From: Symsagittifera roscoffensis
Taxonomy: Eukaryota > Xenacoelomorpha > Acoela > Convolutidae
Direction: 5' to 3'
Assembly: GCF_963678635.1 (NCBI RefSeq)
Contig: NC_087063.1
Span: 47,610,684 to 47,674,683 of the forward strand
Length of the DNA stretch: 64,000 bases
Both the position numbers and the translations under genes were made by a program. The notes beneath the pieces were generated by a model, which was not told where the DNA came from, did no database searches, and saw nothing but the letters and a program-made list of their open reading frames with translations. Numbering within the stretch: position 1 is the stretch's first letter; each line of letters begins with the position of its first letter. Shown here piece after piece: positions 40,501-51,760 of this stretch.

Positions 40501-42732
40501 TTAGAACTTGTCGAAGATCTGAATGATTTGCGAATGGTATCAGGACGTGAAAATTTAGGCGTATGGCGACCAGAGCATGAAACTGAACTTAGATTTTTGT
40601 GGGAACAGTTTTGCGAAAGTGAGGATCCGTTATCGGAAATTTACAGTGCAATGGTTCACAAGAAGCCGAAAGTTCGAATAATTCAGAAGCTACTTTCGAT
40701 GGGGTTGGCTCAAAGCAAGAATGAAATAATTAAGCCGGATGTTTGGCCCGAAACTGTAATCGAAGAACTGAAAACCTTGTTTGAAACTCATAAAGGTTCT
40801 CCCGATTTACTGCGCGAAATTTTGGACAAGCTCTCGACGCCTAAGTCGAGAAAACAGATAGCAAATAAACTAGTTGATTTGAAGCTGGTCGAAAGTATTG
40901 CAGAGTTGAGAACGCAAAAATCTTCCGGATCTGGAGCAACTGGTCCTAGAAAGTCTGGCAAACAAGCCAAGATTTGGGACGAAGAAGAAATTATGGAATT
41001 GCAAGAGCTCTACGGAAAATATAGAAAACTGAAATTGATTTTGGAGCACAAAACATTTGAAGCTTCGAGAAAGGAAGTCATCGAAAAAACGAAGGATCTC
41101 AATCTGGATTATAAGGCGTCAGGTGTAGGTAGCAAGAAGAAAGGAAAAGGATTAAACTTCTTGGAAGCTAACGATTTACTTGAACAGGACGATTTTGACA
41201 TTGAAGAGCAATTAGTGAAACAAGGATCAGCCAAAAAGAAACCCAAATCTGGAAATTTCAGAAGTAAATCAAAGCACGAGTTTGTAGAGCAAGCTCTTCC
41301 AAATGGAGATCTATCAGCAAAATCAAAAGCACAGGTTTCAAGCTTAACGAATTGTATTTTGAGGAAAGATGGCGGCTATTACAAAGACTCGTTAACTTGG
41401 TTAATAAATAGTCTAAAAAGTTCTGCAGAAGTAAAAAAGGATCTGGAAAATGATAGTGACCCAGACGAAGATGACAACAGTGGCATGGTTTCGTTTCCTT
41501 TGGTGCCAAATGGCGATGTCGTGGAAAAGGCTCTGGTGGATTGTGGAAATGAGTTCAACAGGATTCTGAAGTTGTTAGGAATGTGTCAGCCTACAAGTAT
41601 GGGCGATGAAGGCACTGAAATCTTCTGGAGAGTACCACATTACCTCTCATCAGAGGCTCTTACGAAAAAAATAGATGTCTTGCAACATGCGCTTCAGAGA
41701 TCCTCAAATGACGACAGTGAAGACGGCGCTGAGAAGAATGATGGAAATGAAAACGAGTCGGATGAAGATCAAATATCAGCTGAAAGCATAGGAAAAACTA
41801 AGCTGAACTCTCAGAATCAGGATGAAGAATATTCGGAAGCATCTGATGACGATGGATCAGATGATGGTGGCGATGACGATGACAAAAGAGGCTACAGAAG
41901 TTCTGAAGATGAAGAAAAAATAGCTCAAAAAAGAAAAGAACAGTTGGAGGCTCTGAAACGAAAAGCAGAAGAAAGAAGGAAAAAGGAAATGAAATCGCAA
42001 AGTATCTCTCAAGAGAATAATTTTAAAGGGGGTCATGCTCAAGATGCCAGTTCTCCAGAGGATGATTTTCAAAACGATAAAACAGAAAACGATGTTGATG
42101 ATAATGTTGATGAAAACGCCAAGGTTCCGATTGAAAGTAGCGACGACAATGATGAAGACCCTATAAAAAATCTGACAATAGATGAAAGAAAATCTGAAAG
42201 CGACAGTGATGACGAACCTGTGGCGAATTTAAAATCTCAGAAGAAAAATAAAATAAAGAAGGTACCCAGCAGTTCGAAAAGTAGTGCTCGAAAAAGAAGA
42301 AAAATTGAACCAGAAGCAAATATTGGTGGCGATGCTAGTTCTGAATCTGATGTCGAGTCTTTTGAGACCAAGGAAAACGCTTCTAAAAAGCCATATAATC
42401 ACTTCAAAAGCGGCGGTCGATCAAGATTGCAGCGAATTGACTTCAGCGACAGTGATTCTGATAATAACGTTGATAATGTAAAGCGGAACGAAAATGAAGA
42501 GAGCTCAGAGGATGAAAATGGAAATCGGGAAAGTGATAGAAAGAAATTTAAAAAACCTGATAGAGGAGCCTTAGACTCGGATAGCCCAGAAGAAGTTGAT
42601 GATGCGTTGGCAACAAATGAAGTAAATAGTATTCGTGATGTGACAAATGTATCAGATTTTGCTTCCGAGGCATCGGTTTCAAGAAAAAGAAAGCGAGTTG
42701 CTGCTATCTCAAGTTCAGATGACGAGAATTAA
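37555..42732 (+). CDS. TIMELESS: TIMELESS/timeout replication-fork protection protein, single exon
   Basis: TIMELESS pairs with TIPIN at replication forks, couples helicase and polymerase, and supports the S-phase checkpoint. The ORF encodes 1,725 residues from ATG 37555 (a GTG three codons earlier is not used) with no intron. The N-terminal TIMELESS domain (about residues 10-330) includes VFENDLISIICTYP, RHSRFGGSYYVQNLK (about 280) and DQTKMSKSYLKDLVETNH (about 500). A Lys-rich nuclear signal follows (about 531-550). Four tandem helical repeats starting with an aromatic-x-x-E motif lie at about 930, 1001, 1061 and 1139 (VFTEEN, VWRPEH, VWPETV, IWDEEE), corresponding to the Myb-like DNA-binding and PARP1-binding region. 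Residues 1370-1725 are acidic, Ser-rich and disordered, ending SSSDDEN. It is longer than human TIMELESS (about 1,208), mainly in this tail. Overall it resembles the timeout/TIM-1 branch, not the insect clock paralogue. The intact frame means it is active. Confidence 0.97.
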   Translation: MDFAEARLHACCSSLGFFDEAEGVYTKEPDCELSVKELIRTLKREDDTRQVRRKVGFLKVFENDLISIICTYPDDTDLFDAVIRLMQNLSSPAILCFGNMPTEALFRSYYMELERYLRSYKSAFVNETLIYNIGMRIKHILESDDSEDEENQLLIERILILFRNVLHIDSNPNDENRTDDDASVHDQVIWTMKKTGVEAVLKYLAINEDQSKWCMHVLEILFHMLRDQSPELLASTPSVQISDLNEWQKSQKEAEIEAKELCALLLKEKEQRKCRATVSSTRHSRFGGSYYVQNLKALNPSNKLIFHGSQTKANYISFDDLKTGKRKPKRLLPVGDRGVPRRSTKVIRQFLKEFVNELLEHAFNNLMHAASDAIRREKIQYNDESYFLWSMGFFLEFNRCYKFRPELISEVLSSQIFNFIHLKMGEYYEMMLQEKKTKFVAISWAERMHLALKTFGELLKSCEKMGNHKEKEIVRSADILKRNLFYNSEYRDLFISFMQRFDQTKMSKSYLKDLVETNHVFLKMLEDFTSKKKLIVKKKGGKKKKKKPDQRNALPTKSGAKSGKNVVSNEEAKERKRQAELEKKESLWDNIAPSLCGIFQGRITPAEQTMIPFDPLSDISLDDQKQIAVARIQRSLQSVDKVESSDDSEKPETECIQTVTAGKIIELLRECRKVWVEGDIFGAVDASMEDEFEILRSIHFADKIDISSFKSSLGQFKDFEDESRIPDFEDNVKKLTELDGVSEGEDENTRVDNNEALHEELLDGGLLSDTSSEDDEMRKLDANEAYFDFNSHLQQYAKHDVVRCYSYLLQFFRTNFSQTNKSVLKMLHRIACDLSMPGLLFQASLFTTLRDILREASIRTLKHKLALDPVMKELVTFGKYLIKQFVRAAQNNKNVYMELIFWKDTSVACEIIDGYGTYVNHGRSDNFRMVFTEENNEELRRLFKEYQESEQNEAQGGVVEYIMANFSRELNKPKVVANQLKSLELVEDLNDLRMVSGRENLGVWRPEHETELRFLWEQFCESEDPLSEIYSAMVHKKPKVRIIQKLLSMGLAQSKNEIIKPDVWPETVIEELKTLFETHKGSPDLLREILDKLSTPKSRKQIANKLVDLKLVESIAELRTQKSSGSGATGPRKSGKQAKIWDEEEIMELQELYGKYRKLKLILEHKTFEASRKEVIEKTKDLNLDYKASGVGSKKKGKGLNFLEANDLLEQDDFDIEEQLVKQGSAKKKPKSGNFRSKSKHEFVEQALPNGDLSAKSKAQVSSLTNCILRKDGGYYKDSLTWLINSLKSSAEVKKDLENDSDPDEDDNSGMVSFPLVPNGDVVEKALVDCGNEFNRILKLLGMCQPTSMGDEGTEIFWRVPHYLSSEALTKKIDVLQHALQRSSNDDSEDGAEKNDGNENESDEDQISAESIGKTKLNSQNQDEEYSEASDDDGSDDGGDDDDKRGYRSSEDEEKIAQKRKEQLEALKRKAEERRKKEMKSQSISQENNFKGGHAQDASSPEDDFQNDKTENDVDDNVDENAKVPIESSDDNDEDPIKNLTIDERKSESDSDDEPVANLKSQKKNKIKKVPSSSKSSARKRRKIEPEANIGGDASSESDVESFETKENASKKPYNHFKSGGRSRLQRIDFSDSDSDNNVDNVKRNENEESSEDENGNRESDRKKFKKPDRGALDSDSPEEVDDALATNEVNSIRDVTNVSDFASEASVSRKRKRVAAISSSDDEN

Positions 42733-43170
42733 TATAAGAACTGAAATGGAGTTTTTGTGTTTTTATTTACTGTGTAGTTGTTTGTGTAGATGGTTAGGTT
42801 GTTTTTGCATTTTGAATATTTGCTTCAATTAATTTTTCATTTTTCCTTTTCATTTGATTACGACAAAACCAATGAAACAAAGGAAATAAAATGTATACAG
42901 TAAAAGATCATTGAATTTATCTAAAAAACTTTCCAGGGAGGATTTCTAGAGGAATAATTCAGATGAAATTTTTTGAAAAAGGTTGTTAGCCCGATGTCTG
43001 TGAGCGTCCGGCGCATGCCTTCTCCAAGTTGAGGGAATGTCGCGACCTCAATTGACCAAAGCCACGTGTGTATTGAGGTCAGGGATGTCGTCTTCATTCG
43101 GTACAGCTTGAAGCTGTTCAATAACCTGATTTGGAATCGGCGCTTTTTCTATTTGGTTTTCTATTTGGTT
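42733..43170 (+). terminator. timeless 3' end with poly(A) signal at 42885
   Basis: After the stop TAA, a U/G-rich 3' UTR leads to a canonical AATAAA at 42885-42890 (GGAAATAAAATGTATAC). The remainder to 43170 is less AT-rich than its surroundings and codes for nothing recognised. Confidence 0.65.
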
Positions 43171-45320
43171 TATTACTGTTTTCTTTTTGTATCTCAGCTG
43201 TTTTTAGCTATATTTAACGGAATTTTCTTGCAACCTGAAATTACTCTAAAGGATTAAAACATAAATGAAACGGTTCGTTTCGTTTGTTATTTATCACTCT
43301 TGCGATAACCAAGGGTATTGCAATCGGGTATTAGACTTTTTCCCCGTAAAGAAAGTGGACAACTTCTAGACGATTTTCACTTCTTGGGATTTTTGAAAAC
43401 TCAAAAGTACTATCCGTCAGCTAGTAATTAGTTTAAGCCCGTTTCAGGTTGTAATTATCTTTTCAAAAAATATATTTTTTTTTTGGGTTCCTGGTTTTCG
43501 TCCTAGTTTTTATTGGTTCAATTTCCGTTTTTTGTAAACGCCCTTTTTTATCTGGTAGGTTTTTTATTTATAAATTTTTAAAGCATCGATTTTGTTCAAA
43601 TTTAAACATTTTTTAGCTGAACTGAAACTTCACACATTTTTAAATTAACCATGTCTCATATAGAGTTATCTTATATAGAGTTTTTAAATTATACAAACTG
43701 TTTTCCGTAATTTTGAGGACAAAATAGATCCATTGGGAATTATGTCAATTCGGATGGGTCATAAAAACTTTCAGGTTAAATGAAATTTTTTTGACAAGTT
43801 TTTTTTTCCGCTTAACAGGTTTCGACCCAAATTTTGTCGCCTTTGTTGCCGCTCGGTAAATGGTTTCCAATTTTAAGAGCTGTCTGTGAACTTCATCTGG
43901 TACAAATATAAAGTTTTTGTAGCTGTAATTTTTCAACTTTTGCCAAGTTATCTTTTCAAGTAATTTTTTTCCAACATATAATTATTCAGAATTGTTTTTA
44001 CTTGTTTTTTTTTCATTCACTATTTTGTAGCGCAATGTGATTTTTGCATCGTCGATGGGTACATATTGGAAACTCACTCTTTCAGTCTCTAAAGAATTTT
44101 CTGCAGTGTAACAATTCTTAGATTGAAAAATGAATGTTGTGTTAACTCAATTTCTTTTGTTTCGGTTTTTTTTAGTTTCCTTTTTTTCAGAGCGCATTTT
44201 GATCAGACTTTCAAGACCGTGTCTTCAAGATGAGGTCTGAGAAGGTCATGATAAAAAATAGACTCATTCATAACATAGGTTCCCTTACCACCGACAAAAA
44301 AAAGTTATTTTGTTCGTCAACCGTTGATTTGATAAGGTTTTGAGAATACCAAACTTGAGGAGTGTCCGTTTTGTTCAATTCCGTTGACTGCTGCTGTTTT
44401 GCCGGAAAACGCTGAAGCACTCCGGTATTAAAAACCTTCTCTCTGAAGGTTTTCAATACCGGAGTTCTGCAGCGTTTTCGCCGTTTTTCGCATTACTTCA
44501 ATCGTTCAAAGTTCTTTTTTGCTTCCCAATGATTTGAATGTTTATTGGTCTGCTACCTGAAATGTTGAGTCATTTTTTGTATTCATTTTTTCACCTTACA
44601 GAATACACTCCAAAAATTTTTGTATGGTTCTCAATGAGTTATCATGTTGAGATTTTTCAGCGGTGACTTAAACTAGATTAAAAATTTAAAAGTATTTTGT
44701 AGCGTTGAAAAAAAAACAGGTCAAATTTAGCATAATTGGTACAAAAACAGCTTGACGATTGCCAATACCCTACCATCAGTTGATAGACAATCGTTGAAAA
44801 CTAGCCAGGAGGCAGTTGGAAAAGAGTCAACGAAAGCAAGGAAACAGAAAATACTGACTGCTTTTGAAGAAAAAACTTGCGAATTTCAAAGAATCAAAAC
44901 TTGGCCTAAGGCTTTTTGAATTTGAAAAAATTTGTTTTGATTGACGCTTTGTTGATAAAATTATTCCAAGTTGAGTAAACTGGATCAAAATTAAATGTTT
45001 TACTCCGCTGGAAAATATGAAAATTAAAATCCATTTTCGAAAATGGAAGATCATCGCGTTTTTTGTGGCCTTTAAATTTTTGCTGTTCAATGGTGGAGTA
45101 TGCCTTCCTTTCAACAATGGAAATACACCGAACTTAAAGAGTTCACAAATCAAAGCGCGAAGAATCAAAATAGAGCGTGAACAAATTTTAGGACTTTTTT
45201 CTTGAAAAAAAAAACACAAAAATCACTTTCATGATTCTTAATAATACAGATATAAGTTTTAATTGACTAATTTCAACCACTAGCAACTCTTTTGAGCTGA
45301 ACAGTAGCTTGTGCATGATG
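43171..45320. repeat. 2.15-kb tandem duplication, copy 1
   Basis: Starts at TATTACTGTTTTCTTTTTGT and ends at GTAGCTTGTGCATGATGTT. It repeats almost unchanged at 45501, offset 2,330 bp. Small open frames on both strands (43936-43745, 44456-44268, 45219-44827) are kept in the second copy only because the DNA is. They show no family features and some break by indels, so they are not called as genes. The last 350 bp also resemble 53790-53960 and 56830-57115. Confidence 0.92.
44410..44474. repeat. 65-nt hairpin in copy 1
   Basis: Arms 44410-44439 and 44445-44474 (30 nt each) with a 5-nt loop TCTCT. The core ACTCCGGTATT...AATACCGGAGT is perfect, with a few mismatches outside it. The flanks (GGAAAACG / CGTTTTCG) extend the symmetry. 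Confidence 0.85.
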
Positions 45321-45500
45321 TTCTTACAGTACCTTAATTATAATTTATAGGAAGTAGGGGTATATGCAAATACGAAATTTAATATTCTTTTTTTCTAATT
45401 ATAGTTGGGGTAACGAAAACGGAACATAAGAAAAAATTCAAGGTCAATTGAGAAAGGATATAGTTTCGCTTATTTTGTTTTTTGGGCGTTCCTTTACGGG

Positions 45501-47649
45501 TATTACTGTTTTCTTTTTGTATCTTAGCTGTTTTTAGCTATATTTAACGGAATTTTCTTGCAATCTGAAATTACTCTGAAGGATTAAAACATAAATGAAA
45601 CGGTTCGTTTCGTTTGTTATTTATCACTCTTGCGATAACCAAGGGTATTGCAATCGGGTATTAGACTTTTTCCCCGTAAAGAAAGTGGACAACTTCTAGA
45701 CGATCTTCACTTCTTGGGATTTTTGAAAACTCAAAAGTACTATCCGTCAGCTAGTAATTAGTTTAAGCCCGTTTCAGGTTGTAATTATCTTTTCAAAAAA
45801 TATATATATTTTTTGGGTTCCTGGTTTTCGTCCTAGTTTTTATTGGTTCAATTTCCGTTTTTGTAAACGCCCTTTTTTATCTGGTAGGTTTTTTATTTAT
45901 AAATTTTTAAAGCATCGATTTTGTTCAAATTTAAACATTTTTTAGCTGAACTGAAACTTCACACATTTTAAAATTAACCATGTCTCATATAGAGTTATCT
46001 TATATAGATTTTTTAAATTATACAAACTGTTTTCCGTAATTTTGAGGACAAAATATATCCATTGGGAATTATGTCAATTCGGATGGGTCATAAAAACTTT
46101 CAGGTTAAATGAAATTTTTTTGACAAGTTTTGTTTTCCGCTTAACAGGTTTCGACCCAAATTTTGTCGCCTTTGTTGCCGCTCGGTAAATGGTTTCCAAT
46201 TTTAAGAGCTGTCTGTGAACTTCATCTGGTACAAATATAAAGTTTTTGTAGCTGTAATTTTTCAACTTTTGTCAAGTTATCTTTTCAAGTAATTTTTTTC
46301 CAACATATAATTATTCAGATTGGTTTTTACTTGTTTTTTTTTCATTCGCTATTTTGTAGCGCAATGTGATTTTTGCATCGTCGATGTGTACATATTGGAA
46401 ACTCACTCTTTCAGTTTCTAAAGAATTTTCTGCAGTGTAACAATTCTTAGATTGAAAAATGAATGTTGTGTTAACTCAATTTCTTTTGTTTCGTTTTTTT
46501 TAGTTTCCTTTTTTCAGAGCGCATTTTGATCAGACTTTCAAGACCGTGTCTTCAAGATGAGGTCTGAGGAGGTCATGATAAAAAATAGACTCATTCATAA
46601 CATAGGTTCCCTTACCACCGACAAGAAAAAGTTATTTTGTTCGTCAACCGTTGATTTGATAAGGTTTTGAGAATACCAAACTTGAGGAGTGTCCGTTTTG
46701 TTCAATTCCGTTGACTGCTGCTGTTTTGCCGGAAAACGCTGAAGCACTCCGGTATTGAAAACCTTCTCTCTGAAGGTTTTCAATACCGGAGTTCTGCAGC
46801 GTTTTCGCCGTTTTTCGCATTACTTCAATCGTTCAAAGTTCTTTTTTGCTTCCCAATGATTTGAATGTTTATTGGTCTGCTACCTGAAATGATCAGTCAT
46901 TTTTTGGATTCATTTTTTCACCTTACAGAATACACTCCAAAAATTTTTGTATGGTTCTCAATGAGTTATCATGTTGAGATTTTTCAGCGGTGACTTAAAC
47001 TAGATTAAAAATTTAAAAGTATTTTGTGGCGCTGAAAAAAAAACAGTTCAAATTTAGCATAATTGGTACAAAAACAGCTTGACGGTTGCCAATACCCTAC
47101 CATCAGTTGATAGACTATCGTTGAAAACTAGCCAGGAGGCAGTTGGAAAAGAGTCAACGAAAGCAAGGAAACAGAAAATACTGACTGCTTTTGAAGAAAA
47201 AACTTGCGAATTTCAAAGAATCAAAACTTGGCCTAAGGCTTTTTGAATTTGAAAAAATTTGTTTTGATTGACGCTTTGTTGATAAAATTATTCCAAGTTG
47301 AGTAAACTGGATCAAAAAGGAAAGGTTTTACTCCGCTGGAAAATATGAAAATTAAAATCCATTTTCGAAAATGGAAGATCATCTCGTTTTTCGTGGCCTT
47401 TAAGTTTTTGCTGTTCAATGGTGGAATATGCCTTCCTTTCAACAATGGAAATACACCGAACTTAAAGAGTTCACTAATCAAAGCGCGAAGAATCAAAATA
47501 GAGCGTGAACAAATTTTAGGACTTTTTTTCTTGAAAAAAAAACACAAAAATCACGTTCATGATTCTTAATAATACAGATGAAAGTTTTAATTGACTAATT
47601 TCAACCACTAGCAACTCTTTTGAGCTGAACAGTAGCTTGTGCATGATGT
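45501..47649. repeat. 2.15-kb tandem duplication, copy 2
   Basis: Near-identical to 43171-45320 with scattered single-base changes and small indels. The 180 bp between the copies (45321-45500) are unique and AT-rich. No terminal inverted or LTR-like ends or target duplications were seen, which fits a segmental duplication better than two insertions. Confidence 0.92.
46737..46801. repeat. 65-nt hairpin in copy 2
   Basis: Same hairpin as 44410-44474. Here the left arm reads GGTATTGAAAACCTTC, which pairs perfectly with GAAGGTTTTCAATACC; copy 1 has an A in place of the G in the left arm. Confidence 0.85.
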
Positions 47650-48272
47650 TTTTTTGCAAAAATTCTTAAATTTTGGCTCCACTTTTTACTCCACACGCAA
47701 CCATTTATTTGTAGAACTTTCGTTCAGAATGTACAGTTGTTTCAAAACTTGAAATACAGGAAAAAGAACCATCATATTTTGCATAGACAGTTTTTATTTC
47801 GACAACATTGTTTATCCCTGCACCCACAAAATACTTCGCTTAACTCGGATAAATTTTATAATTAATGTACAAAATGTCCCCTTCTTGAAAACAAACTGAA
47901 TATGATTAATTGTTAAAAAATTCACCGGAGGCACATCTGAGGCTAACTGAATTTTTCCTCATTTTTATCAATCATCGACACGCTCGCTACTGGTACTAGC
48001 ACTGACTAAATTTGTAAGCGACAAAGAACCTTAAATAGCAACAACCATAGTGCCTCTGAGAAAACGTTTTGCTGTTTTAATTGTTTAATTGCAATGAATA
48101 ATGCGATTGGTTCTTACAACAACAGGTTCATGAACAATTAATTTACAACTAAAATAAGGCTCATTTATCAAATAAATTGAAGTCGCGAATTTCTATTAAT
48201 AAATAAAATCTTACATAAGTAATTATAGAAAACGTTTGTTCGAATCTAGGTATTAAATAGATATAAATTTTA
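47650..48272. other. No gene seen; 3' flank of the minus-strand membrane-protein gene
   Basis: AT-rich. On the minus strand, AATAAA-type signals lie just past the 48273 stop (within GAATAATAAAATTT) and near 48180-48200, so this stretch probably includes that gene's 3' UTR. Confidence 0.5.
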
Positions 48273-48532
48273 TTATTCAGCGAGTTCTGTATCTGTAGTT
48301 CTCGCGTCATCGTGATTATTTACAGAAACTGCTAATGATCCTTGAATAAAGTATGTTTTTTCATTTGATGCCTTCTTTAGTGAGCTTTCGAATGGAGCCT
48401 GTGACAGCATCGTCATGGCCATTAAAAGTGTAACTGAGTAGTAAAGAGTGGCCATCCAAGTTTGAGTAGATGGACCATGAAATACTTGATTAAATTGAGT
48501 CCAAAGCACAGACGTGAGTAACGACAGAGTCG
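48273..48532 (-). CDS. Four-pass membrane protein, last exon
   Basis: Acceptor ATTGTTTCAG ends at 48533 on the minus strand; the frame runs to the TAA at 48273. It completes the third membrane helix (TLSLLTSVLW), has a short loop (TQFNQVFHGPSTQTW), the fourth helix (WMATLYYSVTLLMAMTML) and a hydrophilic C-terminal tail with Asp/Glu. The exon begins with two bases of a split codon, matching the one base left by the exon at 52616. Confidence 0.7.
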
Positions 48533-49599
48533 CTGAAACAATGTACGTTTTTCTGTACTGTTTGAATTAAGTACAGATAAGCACTTAACTTGTTCAATAG
48601 AAGTTTATTGAATAGATGAAATATGTAGTGCTGGTGCAAATTTCTGAACAGTTTTGTAACCAGTTGACTGTTTTTCGCAAAAAAATTTGAATTTTTTTTT
48701 CAAAGTGAAATACGTTACTCTATACAACGCTGAAGCAAGGTGCAAAATACTTAGCCAGAATTATTTATGCATTCAATTGATAAGCTGTTAAGTCAATCAT
48801 GAAACAACCAATCAATCTCAAAAATAACTTGTTACCTATATTGAATATAGAAAGCAGCAATGATACCGAGTTGCTTGATCCCAGGCAAAATTGGCTGAGA
48901 AGATCAAATAGTACTGAAAACTTTTTTCCGTCAAATAAGACCATAGTTACATTTAAAGGTACTACGATTAGTGAAACCAAGTCTTTCGATGAGAATCGCA
49001 GTTGCAAATATTTCATCAGGGGAAGGATGATAAAAAAATCATTTTTTCAACGCTAACTGCTGGCTGCGGCTTAAAATCGGCAAACGAATGAACTTCAAAA
49101 ACATAATTTTATATCCATCTAACTAAGGTTGACATATCTAATTTGAACTTGGTTCGGTGCAAAACCAGTTATTTTTCGCGGAAATAAAATTCGGATTTTA
49201 GGATCGATAAATGGGGCTGCATGGTGGGTGCCATGAGGTGCCCTTCGGTATCTCGCATATTTTATGTGCATTTATTGATTGTGTGTAATTACTTATGTAT
49301 TCGCTATTTCTTATGTCCCTACTCAAAGCCATATCTAACCGGTCACAGCTTGCTGACGTTATGTTTTGTGTAAAGCCAGCTGCGCGATATCCTTAACAAG
49401 ATACAGTCCTATTCTAAACTGAGTGCCTATTCTATAACTCTATCTATTCAACATCTTTAGTCTATACAAAATGGCGTTTGCAAACGTCTATCCATTTGGT
49501 AGTGTATCTAACTATTCTACTTCTAATTCCATCTATCTATGATACTTATTAATTTACTATTAGCTTTTAACCTTACAATTTTGATTCAGTACTCGTCCG

Positions 49600-50630
49600 G
49601 TTATCTCATGACGCAGCCAGCAGGATACAAACCTGCGTGTGAAAATCTTATCCTGCACGTGAAAATCATCGTAGATTTTATGTCTCGCCACCTTACATTC
49701 GCAGTCCCTGAACCGTTAGTTAAGATGAGTTTTTTGTTATCAAGTCAATCCAAGCATTTAATAAGGCCGCAATTTTCATTAATAAGGAAGTGCTCAACAT
49801 TGGCAGGGAGAGGATAAATTCAATCTCCGTTAATACGGGTCATCCTGAAACAAGCCTCTATAAATCAATTACTGTTTATGGTCATGATTCAGGCCGAATC
49901 TCCGCCCTCTCAAGCGAAACTCTAAACCGGTCAGAACCTTCTAATGCCCGTCTTCGTCCGCGTGGGGGCGGCGTTAAGTTAATTTCAATATTCGGCCAAT
50001 CACAATCATGCACCAAAAATAAGGGCAATGAGTCGCTAAATTTCTCTCTCAATCAATCAAATTGCAGTATGCAAGTTTCGTCCTCTTTTCGCTGGCCACT
50101 ACAGAGCGATGAATTATGCGTGAGAACTTTGAGCCAATAACAAAGCAGTATGCAAATTAGAAGTTGTAAATAACGAACAACCATCATCTATCTTCAACTT
50201 GCTCTCTCGTCGATCTTACTAATCTTGATGCATCAATGAATACGAATACGGTTATGAATATGATTATGAACATATCAACGAATACGAACACGGACTCACT
50301 GATTACTTCCTTCAACTCAATCAAACTACTCGATAACACCCTTGAGAAAAATAAATTACAAACGTTCGTCGAGACGTTCTCGAGTAAAGACCGGAGAACT
50401 TGCCTATCGGGACCGATTTGTGGCAGCCCGAGCAGTTACCCGAAAGGAGGAGTTGGTGAAGTTCATTGAAATCCTCAAGCGGGAGCGTCTCACCACACGA
50501 GCACGAATTCAAGCATCTGCAAGGGTGGGGGTAGTTATCATTAATAACAAGAAACCCTTAGTCAACCGGAGCAAGCAGGCTCTCTTGGGTTTGCCTGACT
50601 TTTCCATGCGGATCTACTGGCCGAATTGAC
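49600..50630 (+). pseudogene. Gypsy polyprotein relic, upstream part
   Basis: Around 49670 a frame reads VDFMSRHLTF, like the conserved PADFLSRHP end of the Ty3/Gypsy RNase H domain. Between 49800 and 50630 several open frames have normal amino-acid composition, with a basic segment (RKEELVKFIEILKRERLTTR) at 50430. The order RNase H end, linker, integrase fits Gypsy pol, but most of this stretch is unassigned. Confidence 0.4.
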
Positions 50631-51760
50631 AGAGGAGGACCGTTTCTTGGGCCCGAAGAAGAAGGCTATCGTCAAGAGGGATTTGTCCTCGTTCAAAAAA
50701 CTGGGCGCCTACATGGCGCAGTTCTGGAGCAAGGTAGCGGGTGTCATTAATTGTGTAATAGTCAAAACAAGCTGGCGATCCCGGAACAGCTGCGGTCGGC
50801 CATTCTGGCTCGTCTTCATCGCTCGCAACCCAGACAGGAGGCTATGCTGTCTGCCTCTGAGTATATCTGATGGCCTTTCCTGAACCGCCAAATCATCTAG
50901 ATTCTTACCAAAAAGGCCGCTATCGGAGTTGTCAGCCCCAAACAAAGAATTACAAATAGATTTTGCGGGTCCGATTGTCGATAAAAAGAATAAAAAAGTT
51001 CTTTTCCTAGTCGCCATCGACAGGTTCTCTAAGTTTCCGTCAATCTTACTTACGAAAACGTCAGCCGCTAAAAAGGTAGGTAAGTTTTTAAAGTGGTACA
51101 TTCGCATTCATGGCTTGTCCCAGTCGATTTGTATGGATCACGGTTCTGGATTCAAAAGTGAAATCATTATCAGTTTTGCAAGGAACGACGGATAAAACAC
51201 ATCCTTACACCAGTGGCTGATCATCGGGGTAACGGCTTGGTCGAGCGCTTGATTCAACCAATTAAATGGAAATTGGGAACTGAAAAACTCGATCCTAATT
51301 TTGGTAACCAAAAATCTACTCTACAACAAATACTCGAAGACAGTAGAAAACCCAAATTTTCTGTCCTCAAGAAATCTCCTTTTGAGCTCTACTTCGGTCG
51401 CAAACCGAATACTGAATTCTCCCAAGCAATTAATAATATTTTAACCCATGATAACTTAGCTCAAGGATTCGAGAGGAACTTGTTGACTCCTGCACATATT
51501 CCGAGCCAGAACTACAGTCAAGACAGAGTTAAAGTGGTTCCTCGCGGCAGTTCCAGCACTCACGTTACACCACGGTTTGACCCGATGTTCTCGGTTGGCT
51601 GAAAAGTTTCGAAGAGTGAGCCGCACAAAGCGCTGGAAGGTCTTACGACGGCCGCAATTGTCTGGGCTCAGCAGAAACGCAATCTTCCTCTGGAAAATGG
51701 ACGTCTGGTAATGAGGGAACTCGCAACACGCCACTAAGAAAGCTTATTTGGAAAATTATC
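50630..51760 (+). pseudogene. Ty3/Gypsy integrase relic
   Basis: Three overlapping frames together trace a Gypsy-type integrase. In order: LTEEDRFLG and LGAYMAQFW (50630-50740); the zinc-binding start LAIPEQLRSAILARLHRSQP (50770-50830) with a stop soon after; the catalytic core with QIDFAGPIVD (first Asp, 50955) and CMDHGSGF (second Asp, 51135); then, after a frameshift near 51195, DHRGNGLVERLIQ (catalytic Glu, 51235) and FELYFGRKPNTEFS (51390). The DDE triad residues are present but the frame is broken at least twice. No LTR pair was found. It lies in an intron of the minus-strand membrane-protein gene. Confidence 0.85.

Noticed and set aside
43745-47569. Pairs of small ORFs conserved between the two 2.15-kb copies
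   Set aside because: They are conserved only because the duplication is recent; indels change the ends (for example 45017-45205 against 47345-47569), and the diverged copy at 56.8 kb has stops throughout.
49190-49560. LTR of the Gypsy element
   Set aside because: Composition and position are suggestive, but no matching copy was found downstream of the integrase (51.8-52.6 kb).
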